NCBI GenBank assembly: GCA_019635535.1
Contig: JAHBZH010000001.1
Coordinates: 124,001-188,000 of the forward strand
Length of the DNA: 64,000 nt
Source: Sphingomonas sp.
GTDB lineage: Bacteria > Pseudomonadota > Alphaproteobacteria > Sphingomonadales > Sphingomonadaceae
Direction: 5' to 3'
Part shown: one piece after another, positions 19,215-27,451 of the stretch
Layout: each line of letters opens with the position of its first letter
Position numbering within the stretch: position 1 is the first letter of the stretch
Made by a program: the position numbers and the translations under genes
The notes under the pieces: generated by a model
The model's input: only the letters and a program-made list of their open reading frames with translations
Database searches by the model: none
Told to the model about the DNA's origin: nothing

Positions 19215-19595
19215 TCAGGCCGACTCGGCCGCCGGCGTCAGATGGGTCAGCACGCAGCGCCAGCGCCCGTCCTGCCGATGATAGACGTCGGTGATCCATT
19301 CGTCGGCTTCCATCGGCTCGCCCCGGAAGGTACCGGTATTCCGGCCTCGGCCGGTGACCGTCGCGACATCGCCCATCTGGTGAATATGATGCGTGGTCTT
19401 GACCATCCAGTCATGCGTCAGCGCGCCGCTCTCAATCGCCGCCAGGACATGCGCCCCGGCGACCGGGCCACGCTCCGGCGTGACCAGCACCCAGTCGGGC
19501 GTGATGCACGCGCGAATTCGGACGACTTCGTTGGACACCATCGCCTCGTTGAAGCTCCGCTCGGCCGCCTCCAGCGCATCCCGGTCGGCGCTCAT
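19215..19595 (-). CDS. NTF2-like / DUF4440 family protein
   Basis: 126 aa. Reads as a cone-shaped alpha+beta NTF2/SnoaL-like domain: EAAERSFNEAMVSNEVVRIRACITPDWVLVTPERG, then TTHHIHQMGDVATVTGRGRNTG and the C-terminal WITDVYHRQDGRWRCVLTHLTP typical of DUF4440. These are small cytosolic enzymes or ligand-binding proteins with unpredictable substrates. Its ATG overlaps the stop of the VOC gene, so the two form an operon divergent from the TetR gene. Confidence 0.82.
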   Translation of the reverse strand: MSADRDALEAAERSFNEAMVSNEVVRIRACITPDWVLVTPERGPVAGAHVLAAIESGALTHDWMVKTTHHIHQMGDVATVTGRGRNTGTFRGEPMEADEWITDVYHRQDGRWRCVLTHLTPAAESA

Positions 19596-20041
19596 GCCGA
19601 TGTCTCCGCTTCCCAGCGGCGCTGCATCTCGTCCGGTGAGACCTCCTCGATCCGCTGATTCAGGGTCCAGCGATGGCCGAACGGATCGAGCACCTGCGCC
19701 ACCCGCTCGCCATAGCTCTGGTCGGCGGGCGCGCGCAGCAGGGTGGCGCCGTCCGCCACCGCCCGGCGGACCAGCTCGTCGACCGCATCAGTGGTCAGCA
19801 CCATGGTGACGGGAGACCCGCCGATCGTATCGGGCCCGAGCGCGCCGAAATCCGGATATTCGTCCGCGATCATCACGATCGTGTCGCCGAAGCGCAGCTC
19901 GGCATGACCGACCCGTCCGTCCGCCGGATCGGTCATCCGGAAAATTTCGGTGGCGCCGAAGGCGTGCCCGTAGAAGGCGATGGCGTCGGCCGCGCCGTTC
20001 ACGACCAGATAACAGGTGGCGTTCGTAACCTGAGCGTTCAA
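19592..20041 (-). CDS. VOC-family (glyoxalase/PhnB-like) protein
   Basis: 149 aa. Contains the PhnB-like arrangement: YLVVNGAADAIAFYGHAFGATEIFRM, HAELRFGDTIVMIADEYPDFG, VTMVLTTDAVDELVRRAVADGA, and DPFGHRWTLNQRIEEVSPDEM at the end. PhnB-type proteins have a vicinal-oxygen-chelate fold; activity is often unknown. The start is TTG at 20041 with a perfect AGGAGG 5 nt upstream; a much longer in-frame extension lacks coding character. First gene of a two-gene operon facing away from a TetR regulator. Confidence 0.85.
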   Translation of the reverse strand: MNAQVTNATCYLVVNGAADAIAFYGHAFGATEIFRMTDPADGRVGHAELRFGDTIVMIADEYPDFGALGPDTIGGSPVTMVLTTDAVDELVRRAVADGATLLRAPADQSYGERVAQVLDPFGHRWTLNQRIEEVSPDEMQRRWEAETSA

Positions 20042-20089
20042 CAGAACCTCCTTGACCCGAATCACATTTACGTTACGTACCGTTTTGTA
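20042..20089. promoter_or_regulatory. shared promoter/operator region of VOC operon and TetR gene
   Basis: The 48-bp divergent gap carries the palindrome TACGTTACGTA (20069-20079, 5-bp arms around one base) within a larger TTAC...GTAA dyad (20068-20090). A TetR dimer site here could control both directions. The exact -35/-10 boxes are not clear. Confidence 0.4.
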
Positions 20090-20668
20090 ATGAGTCAATC
20101 GACCGGAGCGAAAAGGGCCCGCGGCCGGCCGCGCAACGAGGTCGGCATCCGGCGCGCGCTGGAAGCGGCGCGCGACATCCTGCTCGCCGAGGGCTTCGGC
20201 CGGCTCACCATGGAAGCGGTCGCGGCGCGGTCCGGAGTCAGCAAGCCGACCCTCTATCGCCACTGGGCCAATGCGCAGGAACTCGCCATGGCGGCGTTGC
20301 TGCCGCCGGCCGCTGCCGCCGACCCCGCCGGCCCGACCGCCAGGGCGCGGCTCGTCTCCCATATCGAAAGCCTGATCGAGGTCTTCGCCACCACGAGGGG
20401 GCGGCAGATCGCGCGCACCCTCGCCTCCGCCGATCCCGACAGCGAATATACCCGCGCCTTCCGCAACCGCGTGATCCTCGCCAGCCGCGAGAACGGCCGC
20501 GCGATCCTTCGCGAGGCGGTCGCGGCGGGGGAGATCGGCGCGCCGGCGGATGAGGAGGCGCTGCTCGACATGCTCTACGGTCCGGTCTTCTATCGCCTGT
20601 TCATGGGCCACCAGCCGCTCGAACGGGCGCTGGCGAAAACTCTGGTGGAACTGACCTGGCGCGGGTGA
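20090..20668 (+). CDS. TetR/AcrR family transcriptional regulator
   Basis: 192 aa. N-terminal helix-turn-helix at about residues 18-60 (AARDILLAEGFGRLTMEAVA, then SGVSKPTLYRHWANAQELAM). A basic start (KRARGRPRNEVG) and a C-terminal ligand domain with LYGPVFYRLFMGHQPL, typical of TetR_C_11-like members, complete it. Divergent from the VOC/NTF2 operon by 48 bp, which makes that operon its likely target; the inducer is unknown. Confidence 0.9.
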   Translation: MSQSTGAKRARGRPRNEVGIRRALEAARDILLAEGFGRLTMEAVAARSGVSKPTLYRHWANAQELAMAALLPPAAAADPAGPTARARLVSHIESLIEVFATTRGRQIARTLASADPDSEYTRAFRNRVILASRENGRAILREAVAAGEIGAPADEEALLDMLYGPVFYRLFMGHQPLERALAKTLVELTWRG

Positions 20669-20845
20669 AAGGGCGTTGGCGGTTCCGCGAAACGCGCGGG
20701 TCAGGCCAGCCCGGAGATCGGTGACGGTCGCGCCCGACTGCACGCCCACGCCGCTCCAGCATCACCTCCGGCCGGGCACCGAGCGCGGGTGGCGGGGCGT
20801 TGACGCAGCCCGCCAGCGCCAAGGCACAGGCGATACGCGCCTCGT
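20669..20845 (-). pseudogene. possible frameshifted lipoprotein remnant
   Basis: On the minus strand a reading frame gives CALALAGCVNAPPPALGARP, which looks like a lipoprotein signal with lipobox LAGC; near 20730-20750 plausible coding moves to another frame (GVQSGATVTDLRAGLTRAFR). Neither frame alone gives a complete gene in the 177-bp gap between the TetR gene and mscL. A single-base frameshift in a small lipoprotein gene would explain this, but chance open frames in GC-rich DNA would too. Confidence 0.25.
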
Positions 20846-21274
20846 TCAGCCCTTCTTCTTCAACTCGTCCCGGATCTCGCGCAGTAGCACGATATCGGCG
20901 GGATCCTCGGCCGGTGCTTCCTCCTTCTGCGCGACGATCTTGTTGGCGGTGCGGATCAAAAGGAAGATGATGAAGGCGAGGATCAGGAAGTTGATCACCA
21001 CGGTGATGAACTGGCCGTAGCCGAGCACCGGCGCGCCGGCTGCCTTCAGCGCGGCATAATCGTTGACCGACCCGGCATATCCTTCCGGCACCGGGCCCAG
21101 GAGGACGAAGTAGCTGGAGAAATCGAGCCCGCCGAAGATGGCACCGATCACGGGCATGATCATGTCCTCGGTCAGCGAAGTCGTGATGGTCGCGAAAGCC
21201 GCGCCGATGATCACCGCCACCGCCAGATCGAGCACGTTGCCGCGCGCGATGAACGCCTTGAATTCCTGAAGCAT
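20846..21274 (-). CDS. mscL: large-conductance mechanosensitive channel
   Basis: 142 aa. Pentameric inner-membrane channel that opens at high membrane tension to release solutes. The N-terminal helix and TM1 read [20 protein letters not shown], the family signature, with the [11 protein letters not shown] pore lining; a periplasmic loop is followed by TM2 ([17 protein letters not shown]) and a charged cytoplasmic helix ending [22 protein letters not shown] precedes the ATG. Divergent from the lemA-type gene. Confidence 0.97.
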   Translation of the reverse strand: MLQEFKAFIARGNVLDLAVAVIIGAAFATITTSLTEDMIMPVIGAIFGGLDFSSYFVLLGPVPEGYAGSVNDYAALKAAGAPVLGYGQFITVVINFLILAFIIFLLIRTANKIVAQKEEAPAEDPADIVLLREIRDELKKKG

Positions 21275-21348
21275 CGCTTCCTCCCGTTGCGGAGCCGTAG
21301 CCGAATGCTTACGTCGCGAACGACGCCTTGCAAAGAAGAGGATTGCCG

Positions 21349-21933
21349 ATGCGTGCCCGTCTTCTCGCCCTGCTCGCGCCGATGGCGCTCGCCCTGTCCG
21401 CCTGCGGGATCAACTCGATCCCGACCGCCGAGGAGAATGCCAAGGCGCGCTGGGCCGACGTGCAGAGCCAGTATCAGCGCCGCGCCGATCTCATCCCCAA
21501 TCTGGTGAGAACGGTCGGCGCCTTCGCCGACCAGGAGCGCGAGGTGCTGACCCAGGTGACGGAAGCAAGGGCACGGGCTGGAACGGTCCAGGTCGATCCG
21601 ACCAATGCGCAGGCCGTGCAGAATTTCGCCAATGCGCAGGCCGAGCTTGGATCGGCCCTCAGCCGCCTGCTGGTCACCGTGGAACGCTATCCCGAGCTGC
21701 GCTCCAGCGAGCAATTCGCGACTTTGATGAGCCAGCTCGAAGGCACGGAGAACCGCATCCAGATCGCCCGGCGCGACTACAATGCCGCCGTCCAGGCCTA
21801 CAACACCCGCATCCGCACCTTCCCCGATTTGGTCGGCGCGCGTGTGATCTACGGATCGGAGCCGATGGTGCCGTTCGAGGCACAGGAAGGCGCCGAACGG
21901 GCGCCCACCGTCGATCTCGGCAACCGGCAGTAA
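21349..21933 (+). CDS. LemA family lipoprotein
   Basis: 194 aa. Signal peptide with lipobox LSACG, then the LemA helical core: [20 protein letters not shown] followed by NLVRTV, the block [18 protein letters not shown], and a C-terminal [16 protein letters not shown]. LemA proteins are membrane-anchored helical bundles, often encoded with TPM-domain proteins as here (two follow at once). Function is poorly defined; a role in envelope homeostasis is commonly suggested. ATG at 21349 follows AGAGGA. Confidence 0.92.
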   Translation: MRARLLALLAPMALALSACGINSIPTAEENAKARWADVQSQYQRRADLIPNLVRTVGAFADQEREVLTQVTEARARAGTVQVDPTNAQAVQNFANAQAELGSALSRLLVTVERYPELRSSEQFATLMSQLEGTENRIQIARRDYNAAVQAYNTRIRTFPDLVGARVIYGSEPMVPFEAQEGAERAPTVDLGNRQ

Positions 21934-21943
21934 AGCGGCGCCC

Positions 21944-22771
21944 TTGCGGCTCCTGCTCCTCTTCCTCGCGCTCGTCGCGGCCGCGCCGGCGGCAGCGCAG
22001 ACTTTCCCGGAGCTGACCGGCCGGGTGGTGGACAATGCCGCGCTGCTCGACGCGGCGCAGGAGGAGGCACTGACCGGCCGGCTGGCGGCGCTGGAGCAGG
22101 CGACGACCCGCCAGCTCGTCGTCGCGACCGTGCCGGACCTGCAAGGCTATCCGATCGAGGACTATGCCAACCGCCTGTTCCGGCACTGGCAACTGGGCCA
22201 GGCGGACGCGGACAACGGCGCGCTGCTGCTCGTCGCGCTCGCCGAGCGGCGGATGCGGATCGAGGTCGGCTACGGGCTGGAGCCGGTCCTGACCGACGCG
22301 CTGGCCGGGCGGATCATCCGCGACGACATCACGCCGTTTTTCCGGGCGGGCGACTATCCCGGCGGCATCGCGGCCGGCGCCGACGCGATCATCGCGCAGC
22401 TCCAGGCGTCGCCCGAGGAAGCCGAGGCGCAGGCCGCGGCGGCGCTGGCCGCCGCGACGGCGGACCGCGAGCGCGGCGACGGCTCGATGCTGCCGATCTT
22501 CATGTGGATCGGCATTATCGGCCTGGTCCTCCTCGCGCTGGCGAGCCGGGCGGCGAAAGGCCGTTCCTATCGCACCGGCAACAGCCTGGGCTGGATCATC
22601 CTGTGGGAACTGCTGGAGGAGGCCAGCCGCAACAACGGCTCTTCGGGCGGCTCTTCCTGGGGAAGCGGCGGCTCCTCCTGGGGCGGCGGTGGCGGCGGCT
22701 GGAGCGGCGGCGGCGGCTTTTCGGGCGGTGGCGGATCGTCCGGCGGCGGCGGTGCTTCGGGGGGATGGTGA
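21944..22771 (+). CDS. TPM-domain membrane protein (YgcG family)
   Basis: 275 aa. Signal peptide (LLLLFLALVAAAPAAAQ), TPM domain (LTGRVVDNAALLDAAQEEAL ... YGLEPVLTDALAGRIIRDDI) exposed to the periplasm, one transmembrane helix (LPIFMWIGIIGLVLLALASR), and a C-terminal tail almost wholly Gly/Ser/Trp. This is the usual YgcG design. TPM domains bind metal ions in some cases and are linked to photosystem II repair in plants. TTG start; begins 10 bp after the lemA-type gene and overlaps the next by one base. Confidence 0.9.
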   Translation: MRLLLLFLALVAAAPAAAQTFPELTGRVVDNAALLDAAQEEALTGRLAALEQATTRQLVVATVPDLQGYPIEDYANRLFRHWQLGQADADNGALLLVALAERRMRIEVGYGLEPVLTDALAGRIIRDDITPFFRAGDYPGGIAAGADAIIAQLQASPEEAEAQAAAALAAATADRERGDGSMLPIFMWIGIIGLVLLALASRAAKGRSYRTGNSLGWIILWELLEEASRNNGSSGGSSWGSGGSSWGGGGGGWSGGGGFSGGGGSSGGGGASGGW

Positions 22772-23451
22772 TGCGGGCGGTGCACCTGTCGGAGGAGGAT
22801 CACGAGCTGGTCACCGCCGCGATCGTGGCGGCGGAGCGGGAGAGCAGCGGCGAGATCGTCACCGTCGTCGCGGCGCGGTCCGATGCCTATCACGATGTCG
22901 GGCTCCATTATGCGGTGCTCGCCATGCTCGCCGTGCCGGGCATCATCGCGATCCTGCCCGAAGCCTGGGTGACCGGCGCGATGGCCTGGTGGTTGGGCTG
23001 GAACGGCGAGCCGACGCGCGGCGGGCTGATGCTGGCTTTGTTCGTCGCGATGATTCTGGCCTTCCTGATCGCGCGCTACGCGCTCGCCTGGATGCCGCTC
23101 CGGATGGCGCTGACGCCGGGGCGCACCAAGACGCGCCGTGTACGCCGCCGCGCGATCGAGATTTTCCGCACCGGCGCCGAGCAGAAGACATTAGGCCGCA
23201 CCGGTGTGCTGGTCTATCTCTCGCTCGCCGAGCATCGCGCCGAGATCGTCGCCGACCGGGCGATCCATTCGAAGGTCGAACCCGAAATCTGGGGCGAGGC
23301 GATGGCCGTGCTGATCGCGGAGACGAAGGGCGACCGGCCGGGCCAGGGCATGGCGCTCGCGGTGGCGAAGATCGGCGCGGTCCTCGCGCAAATCCTGCCG
23401 CCAGAGGAAGACAATCCTAACGAATTGCCGGACAGAGTGGTCGAATTGTGA
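22771..23451 (+). CDS. second TPM-domain membrane protein
   Basis: 226 aa. A short N-terminal cytoplasmic part (LSEEDHELVTAAIVAAERESSGEIV) starts the TPM fold. Two transmembrane helices are inserted (YAVLAMLAVPGIIAILPEAW and GLMLALFVAMILAFLIARYA), then the rest of the domain follows (RTGVLVYLSLAEHRAEIVAD ... WGEAMAVLIAETKG). Its stop overlaps the Nudix gene as GTGA. Several close starts (22765, 22768, 22771) are possible. It likely works with LemA and the first TPM protein in one membrane complex, inferred from the conserved clustering. Confidence 0.87.
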   Translation: MRAVHLSEEDHELVTAAIVAAERESSGEIVTVVAARSDAYHDVGLHYAVLAMLAVPGIIAILPEAWVTGAMAWWLGWNGEPTRGGLMLALFVAMILAFLIARYALAWMPLRMALTPGRTKTRRVRRRAIEIFRTGAEQKTLGRTGVLVYLSLAEHRAEIVADRAIHSKVEPEIWGEAMAVLIAETKGDRPGQGMALAVAKIGAVLAQILPPEEDNPNELPDRVVEL

Positions 23452-23975
23452 GACCCACGCCCGACGAACCCGAACGCATCGCATGGGAAGGCAAGTTCCT
23501 CGCCGCCAAGACACGCGGGACATGGGAATATGTGTCGCGCACGCGGGGCATCGGCGCCGCCGTGATCCTCGCCTTCGACGCCGGTCATGTCCTGCTCGTC
23601 GAGCAATATCGCGTGCCGCTGGGGCGCAACTGCCTCGAGCTGCCGGCCGGACTGGTCGGCGACGAGGAGGTCGGCGAGGAAGCGGCGACGGCGGCGATCC
23701 GCGAGCTGGAAGAAGAAACGGGCTATCGCGCCAGTTCGATGACCGACCTCGGCCGGTTTCACAGCTCGCCCGGCATGACTTCCGAAGGCTTCACGCTGCT
23801 ACGCGCCGAAGGGGTGCGCAAGACCGGCGACGGGGGCGGCGTGGCGGACGAGGACATCGTCGTGCACCGCGTGCCGGTGGAGGATGTGCATCTGTTCGTG
23901 AAGGCCAAGCGCGAAGAGGGCTGCGCGATCGACGTCAAATTGCTCCTGCTGCTGAGCGCGGAACTGCTGGCCTGA
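23448..23975 (+). CDS. Nudix hydrolase, ADP-ribose pyrophosphatase-like
   Basis: 175 aa. Nudix box GDEEVGEE...AAIRELEEETGY at about residues 72-94 fits G-x5-E-x7-REUxEExG. The preceding VLLVEQYRVPLGRNCLELPA and following HSSPGMTSEGFTLL are typical of NudF-type ADP-ribose pyrophosphatases. It would hydrolyse ADP-ribose or a related nucleoside diphosphate sugar. GTG start overlapping the previous stop; last gene of the lemA/TPM operon. Confidence 0.9.
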   Translation: MRPTPDEPERIAWEGKFLAAKTRGTWEYVSRTRGIGAAVILAFDAGHVLLVEQYRVPLGRNCLELPAGLVGDEEVGEEAATAAIRELEEETGYRASSMTDLGRFHSSPGMTSEGFTLLRAEGVRKTGDGGGVADEDIVVHRVPVEDVHLFVKAKREEGCAIDVKLLLLLSAELLA

Positions 23976-23988
23976 TATCTCGCCGGAT

Positions 23989-24017
23989 TTGACTTACTCA
24001 CGCGCGCGCCCCTAGCT
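23989..24017 (+). promoter_or_regulatory. candidate promoter of the dedA-type gene
   Basis: TTGACT (23989-23994) and CTAGCT (24012-24017) at 17-bp spacing in the 85-bp gap before the DedA gene. The -35 is good, the -10 only moderate. Confidence 0.35.
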
Positions 24018-24060
24018 AACGGGTGCCCCGCGCGATTTTCCCTAACGGACCGGGACCCTT

Positions 24061-24708
24061 GTGAGCACGACCTTTGCCGCCGATCTCGCGGCCTTTGTTT
24101 CCGAGCATCGCCTGTGGGCCGGCCCGATCATCGGCGCCCTCGCCTTCGCCGAATCGCTTGCCATGGTCGGGCTGCTGGTGCCGGCGACCGCGATCATGAT
24201 CACGTTCGGCGGACTGGTCGGCACCGGCGTGCTCGATCCGCTGCCCATCTATCTGTGGGCTGTGACGGGCGCGATATTGGGCGACTGGGTTTCCTACCTG
24301 ATCGGGCGGCGCATCGGGCCCTCCGTCCAGCGCTGGCGGATCATGCAGAAGCACCGCTCCACGGTGGCACGCGCGCGGCTCTTCTTCCAGAAATATGGCG
24401 TGGCGGCGGTGTTCCTGGGCCGCTTCCTGGGGCCGATCCGCGCCACCATCCCGCTGATCGCCGGTGCGATGGGCATGGGGCACTGGCCGTTTCAGGTCGC
24501 CAATGTGCTGTCGGCGATCGTTTGGGTGCCAGTGCTGCTCGCGCCGGGCTATCTGGCTGCGCGCAAGATGGGATCGATCGACGACATGCCGATCGAGTAT
24601 CTGGTCGGCTTCGGCGTGCTGATCGTCGCCATGACGCTCGGCGCGGGCGCAATTTCCGCCTGGCTGGTCGGCGGCCGGCGCAAGCGGCGTGCGGCGGAGC
24701 GGACCTAG
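24061..24708 (+). CDS. DedA family membrane protein
   Basis: 215 aa. Multi-pass membrane protein with the DedA/SNARE-associated signature: FAESLAMVGLLVPATAIMI early, GAILGDWVSYLIGRRIG in the middle, the conserved FFQKYGVAAVFLGRFLGPIR segment, and PLIAGAMGMGHWPFQVANVL. DedA proteins are implicated in undecaprenyl-phosphate or phospholipid translocation and membrane integrity. GTG start. Monocistronic, with dyad sequences after the stop. Confidence 0.93.
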   Translation: MSTTFAADLAAFVSEHRLWAGPIIGALAFAESLAMVGLLVPATAIMITFGGLVGTGVLDPLPIYLWAVTGAILGDWVSYLIGRRIGPSVQRWRIMQKHRSTVARARLFFQKYGVAAVFLGRFLGPIRATIPLIAGAMGMGHWPFQVANVLSAIVWVPVLLAPGYLAARKMGSIDDMPIEYLVGFGVLIVAMTLGAGAISAWLVGGRRKRRAAERT

Positions 24709-24718
24709 TGCGGTTTGC

Positions 24719-24805
24719 GATCTGATCGAACAGATCGCCCGCTCCAGGTTGTTGTTTCACCGCGATTTTCGACTCGTCAGACGAGTCCGTCTGACTGGAA
24801 ATCGC
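24719..24805. terminator. dyad-rich region between convergent genes
   Basis: GATCTG/CAGATC (24719-24736) and a nested structure at 24762-24805: outer arms GCGATTTTC/GGAAATCGC, inner perfect palindrome GACTCGTCAGACGAGTC (24771-24787) that can alternatively pair as CAGACG/CGTCTG (24778-24793). It sits between the convergent dedA-type and NDUFS4-like stops, as expected for a bidirectional terminator, although no T run is seen. Confidence 0.5.
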
Positions 24806-24806
24806 T

Positions 24807-25085
24807 TTAGCGGAAATTGTCGGCGTAGGCCTGGAGCTTGAGCTTCGGCGCGGCAGGCGGGACGATGTGGGCATCGATGCCGTTGCGTGTCGCATAGGCC
24901 TGCGCCGCCTCCAGCGTCGGGAAGGTGAGGCGCACCTGTTCCTGCGTATCGGCGCCGCCGGCCCAGCCGGTGAGCGGATCGGGGCGCTTGGGCGCGCTCG
25001 ATTCGAATTGCAGCACCCACTGGCCGACAAGGGCCTTGCCCGACTGCATCGCATTTTTCGAACGCTGGTAGATTCGCGCGGCCAT
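24807..25085 (-). CDS. NDUFS4-like ETC complex I subunit family protein
   Basis: 92 aa. Matches the small alphaproteobacterial ETC_C1_NDUFA4/NDUFS4 family: MAARIYQRSKNAMQSGKA, VGQWVLQFESSAPKRPDPLTGW, then VRLTFPTLEAAQAYATRNGI. In mitochondria the homologue is an accessory subunit of NADH dehydrogenase; in these bacteria it is assumed to associate with complex I. ATG at 25085 follows GAGGGAG. It lies apart from any nuo genes. Confidence 0.9.
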   Translation of the reverse strand: MAARIYQRSKNAMQSGKALVGQWVLQFESSAPKRPDPLTGWAGGADTQEQVRLTFPTLEAAQAYATRNGIDAHIVPPAAPKLKLQAYADNFR

Positions 25086-25147
25086 ATCGCTCCCTCTCGC
25101 CTGCCAGTGCCGAATCCGGGAGAGGGAATCAAGATCAAGCACCTCCC

Positions 25148-25175
25148 CGTCATTCCAATGAAGGCCGGAATGACG
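25148..25175. repeat. CGTCATTCC/GGAATGACG hairpin repeat
   Basis: CGTCATTCC (25148-25156) and GGAATGACG (25167-25175) form a perfect 9-bp stem with a 10-nt loop. CGTCATTCC-type palindromes are a familiar class of dispersed intergenic repeat in proteobacteria. It lies about 50 bp upstream of the molybdenum hydroxylase gene. Confidence 0.5.
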
Positions 25176-25222
25176 TGGGTTGGGGCCTAGCCCGCTTGGC
25201 TTCGCCCCTCTATCACCGCCGC

Positions 25223-27451
25223 ATGACGCGGCGTGGCGAGCGGAGAGGCATCAGCCGGCGGACCTTCCTGGTCGGCGGCGGCGCGGGTGTGGGGCTGGTG
25301 CTGGCCTGGACTTTGTGGCCGCGCACCTACGCGCCCAATTTGCGCGCCGCCGAGGGCGAAAGCCTGTTCAACGCCTTCCTGAAGATCGGGCGGGACGGGC
25401 GGGTGATCGTCGCCGTGCCGCAGGCAGAACTGGGCCAGGGGACGTGGACCGCCCTTCCCCAGATCCTCGCCGACGAGCTGGGCGCGGACTGGCGCACCGT
25501 CTCCGTCGAGCCGGCGCCGATCGGGCCGCTCTATGCCAATCTGCTCGCCGCCGAGGAGGCCGCCGACGCCAGCCTGATCCCCGCCACGTTCGGCATGGAT
25601 CACTGGGCGGCGCGCGAATATGCGACGCGCAATGCGCTGATGCTGACCGGCGGATCGACCTCGGTGCGCGGTTTCGAGGCGCGGTTGCGCGAGGCGGGCG
25701 CGGGGGCCCGTGCTTTGCTGTGCGTCGCGGCGGCGGCGCGCTGGCAGGTGGACTGGAGCGAGCTGGATACCCGCGACGGCTTCGTCTGGAACGGCGAGCA
25801 GCGCATCGCCTTCGCCGAGCTGGCCGAAGCGGCGGCACAGGCCGAGCTTCCGGGCGAATTGCCGGCGCGGGGCGGCATCGATTACCGGCTGACCGGCCAG
25901 GCGCTGCCCCGGCTCGACCTGCCCGCCAAGATCGACGGCACCGCGATGTTCGCCGCCGACGTGCGGTTGCGCGACATGGTCTTTGTCGCGGTGCGCGGCG
26001 CGCCGCCGGGAAGCCGGCGGGTGAGCGTGGACTGGGACGCCGCCGACCGGGTGCCGGGCACGATCAAGCTGATCGAGAATCCGGACTGGATCGCGGTGGT
26101 GGCGAGCAATGGCTGGGCGGCGGGCAAGGCGCTCAGCGCGCTCAATCCGCGCTACGAGGTTCCGGCCGGGCTGCCCGCCAGCCGCGACATCGCGGCCGCG
26201 ATGACCGCCGCGCTCGACAGCGGATCGGCATCGACCCTGTTCGAGACGGGCGATGTCGATGGCGATTTTCCGGGCGCGAGCCGGATCGACGCGGTCTATG
26301 CGGTCGGCCCGGCGCCGAGCGCGGCGATCGAGCCGCTCGTCGCCACCGCCCGATTGATCGACGGCCGGCTGGACATCTGGGCGCCGATCCAGGCACCGGG
26401 CATGGCCCGCGCGGCGGCGGCGCGGGCGGTGGGCATGGCCGAGGGCCGGGTGACGCTCTATCCGACGCTGGCCGGGGGCGGTTACGGCCGCAAGCTGGAG
26501 GCGGATGCGATCGTCCAGGCCGCCGTGATCGCGCTGAAGATGGAACGTCCGGTGCAGGTCATCTGGCCGCGCATCCACGAGATCCAGGCCGACGCCTTCC
26601 GTCCGCCGGCGGCGGCGCGAATGAGCGCCTGGGTTGCGGGCGGGCGCATTCAGGGCTGGCAGGCGCGGATCGCCGCAGCCGACGCTTCGGCGGCGCTGGC
26701 GCGGCGGCTGGGCGTGCCGGCCAGCTTCCTGCGCCCCGACGGCGGCCCGGCGGCGGGCGCCCCGCCGCCCTACGGCATCGCGCATGTCCGGATCGACCAT
26801 GTCGACGCCGATACCGGCATCGCCGCCGGCATCGCCCGTGGCGGCGCGCGCTCCTATACCTCCTTCTTCACCGAATGCTTCGTCGACGAGCTGGCGCGTG
26901 CGGCGGGGATCGATCCGCTTACCTTCCGCATGGGCATGCTGGGCGGCAATCCACGCCTCGGCCGCTGCCTCGTCGCCGCCACCGCGATCGGCGGCTGGGA
27001 CGGCGGCGCGCCGGGCAGCAATATGGGGATCGCGGCAGTGAGCGCCTATGGATCGCATATCGCCGCTCTGGTCGAAGTCGAAACGACGACGGACCAGCGC
27101 GTGCGCGTCACGCGCGCGGTCTGCGCGGTGGATTGCGGCCGGATCGTCAATCCGGAGCTGGTGAAGCAGCAGATCGAAGGGGGGCTGATCCATGGCATCT
27201 CCCTTGCGACCGGTCGGCCCCTGTTGTTCGAGGGCGGGCTGCCGACCGCGCGGACGATCGACGATTACGGCCTGCCCCGGCTGCGCGACGCGCCCGAAGT
27301 GAGCGTCGAGCTGATCGAGAGCGAGGACGATCCGGGCGGCGTCACCGAGCTCGCCGTGCCGGTCGCCGCGCCGGCCGTCGCCAATGCCTGGTTCGCGCTG
27401 ACCGGCAATCGCGTTCGCGCGCTGCCGATTCGGGTGGGGCAAGGCGGATGA
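25223..27451 (+). CDS. molybdopterin-dependent hydroxylase large subunit, IorB-like
   Basis: 742 aa. Begins with a twin-arginine signal (SRRTFLVGGGAGVGLVLAWT) for periplasmic export with cofactor bound. The body follows the isoquinoline 1-oxidoreductase beta / aldehyde oxidase large-subunit plan: VPQAELGQGTWTALPQILAD, LAGGGYGRKLEADAIVQAAV, GIARGGARSYTSFFTECFVD, and near the C terminus PGGVTELAVPVAAPAVANAW with the glutamate expected near the molybdenum site. Such enzymes need a [2Fe-2S] small subunit (IorA), which is not adjacent. ATG at 25223 gives the complete Tat motif. It overlaps hemH as ATGA. Confidence 0.88.
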   Translation: MTRRGERRGISRRTFLVGGGAGVGLVLAWTLWPRTYAPNLRAAEGESLFNAFLKIGRDGRVIVAVPQAELGQGTWTALPQILADELGADWRTVSVEPAPIGPLYANLLAAEEAADASLIPATFGMDHWAAREYATRNALMLTGGSTSVRGFEARLREAGAGARALLCVAAAARWQVDWSELDTRDGFVWNGEQRIAFAELAEAAAQAELPGELPARGGIDYRLTGQALPRLDLPAKIDGTAMFAADVRLRDMVFVAVRGAPPGSRRVSVDWDAADRVPGTIKLIENPDWIAVVASNGWAAGKALSALNPRYEVPAGLPASRDIAAAMTAALDSGSASTLFETGDVDGDFPGASRIDAVYAVGPAPSAAIEPLVATARLIDGRLDIWAPIQAPGMARAAAARAVGMAEGRVTLYPTLAGGGYGRKLEADAIVQAAVIALKMERPVQVIWPRIHEIQADAFRPPAAARMSAWVAGGRIQGWQARIAAADASAALARRLGVPASFLRPDGGPAAGAPPPYGIAHVRIDHVDADTGIAAGIARGGARSYTSFFTECFVDELARAAGIDPLTFRMGMLGGNPRLGRCLVAATAIGGWDGGAPGSNMGIAAVSAYGSHIAALVEVETTTDQRVRVTRAVCAVDCGRIVNPELVKQQIEGGLIHGISLATGRPLLFEGGLPTARTIDDYGLPRLRDAPEVSVELIESEDDPGGVTELAVPVAAPAVANAWFALTGNRVRALPIRVGQGG

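Noticed and set aside
20042..20749. Long in-frame extension of the VOC protein on the minus strand
   Set aside because: It runs antisense to the TetR gene and would remove the perfect ribosome site before the TTG at 20041.
22620..22771. Gly/Ser-rich tandem codons at the end of the first TPM gene, at first taken for a repeat array
   Set aside because: They encode the usual glycine-rich tail of YgcG-type proteins and have no regular DNA repeat unit or spacers.
25180..27447. Long in-frame extension upstream of hemH across the molybdenum hydroxylase gene
   Set aside because: Arg/Gly-rich shadow translation; ferrochelatase starts at the conserved ATG 27448 that overlaps the previous stop.
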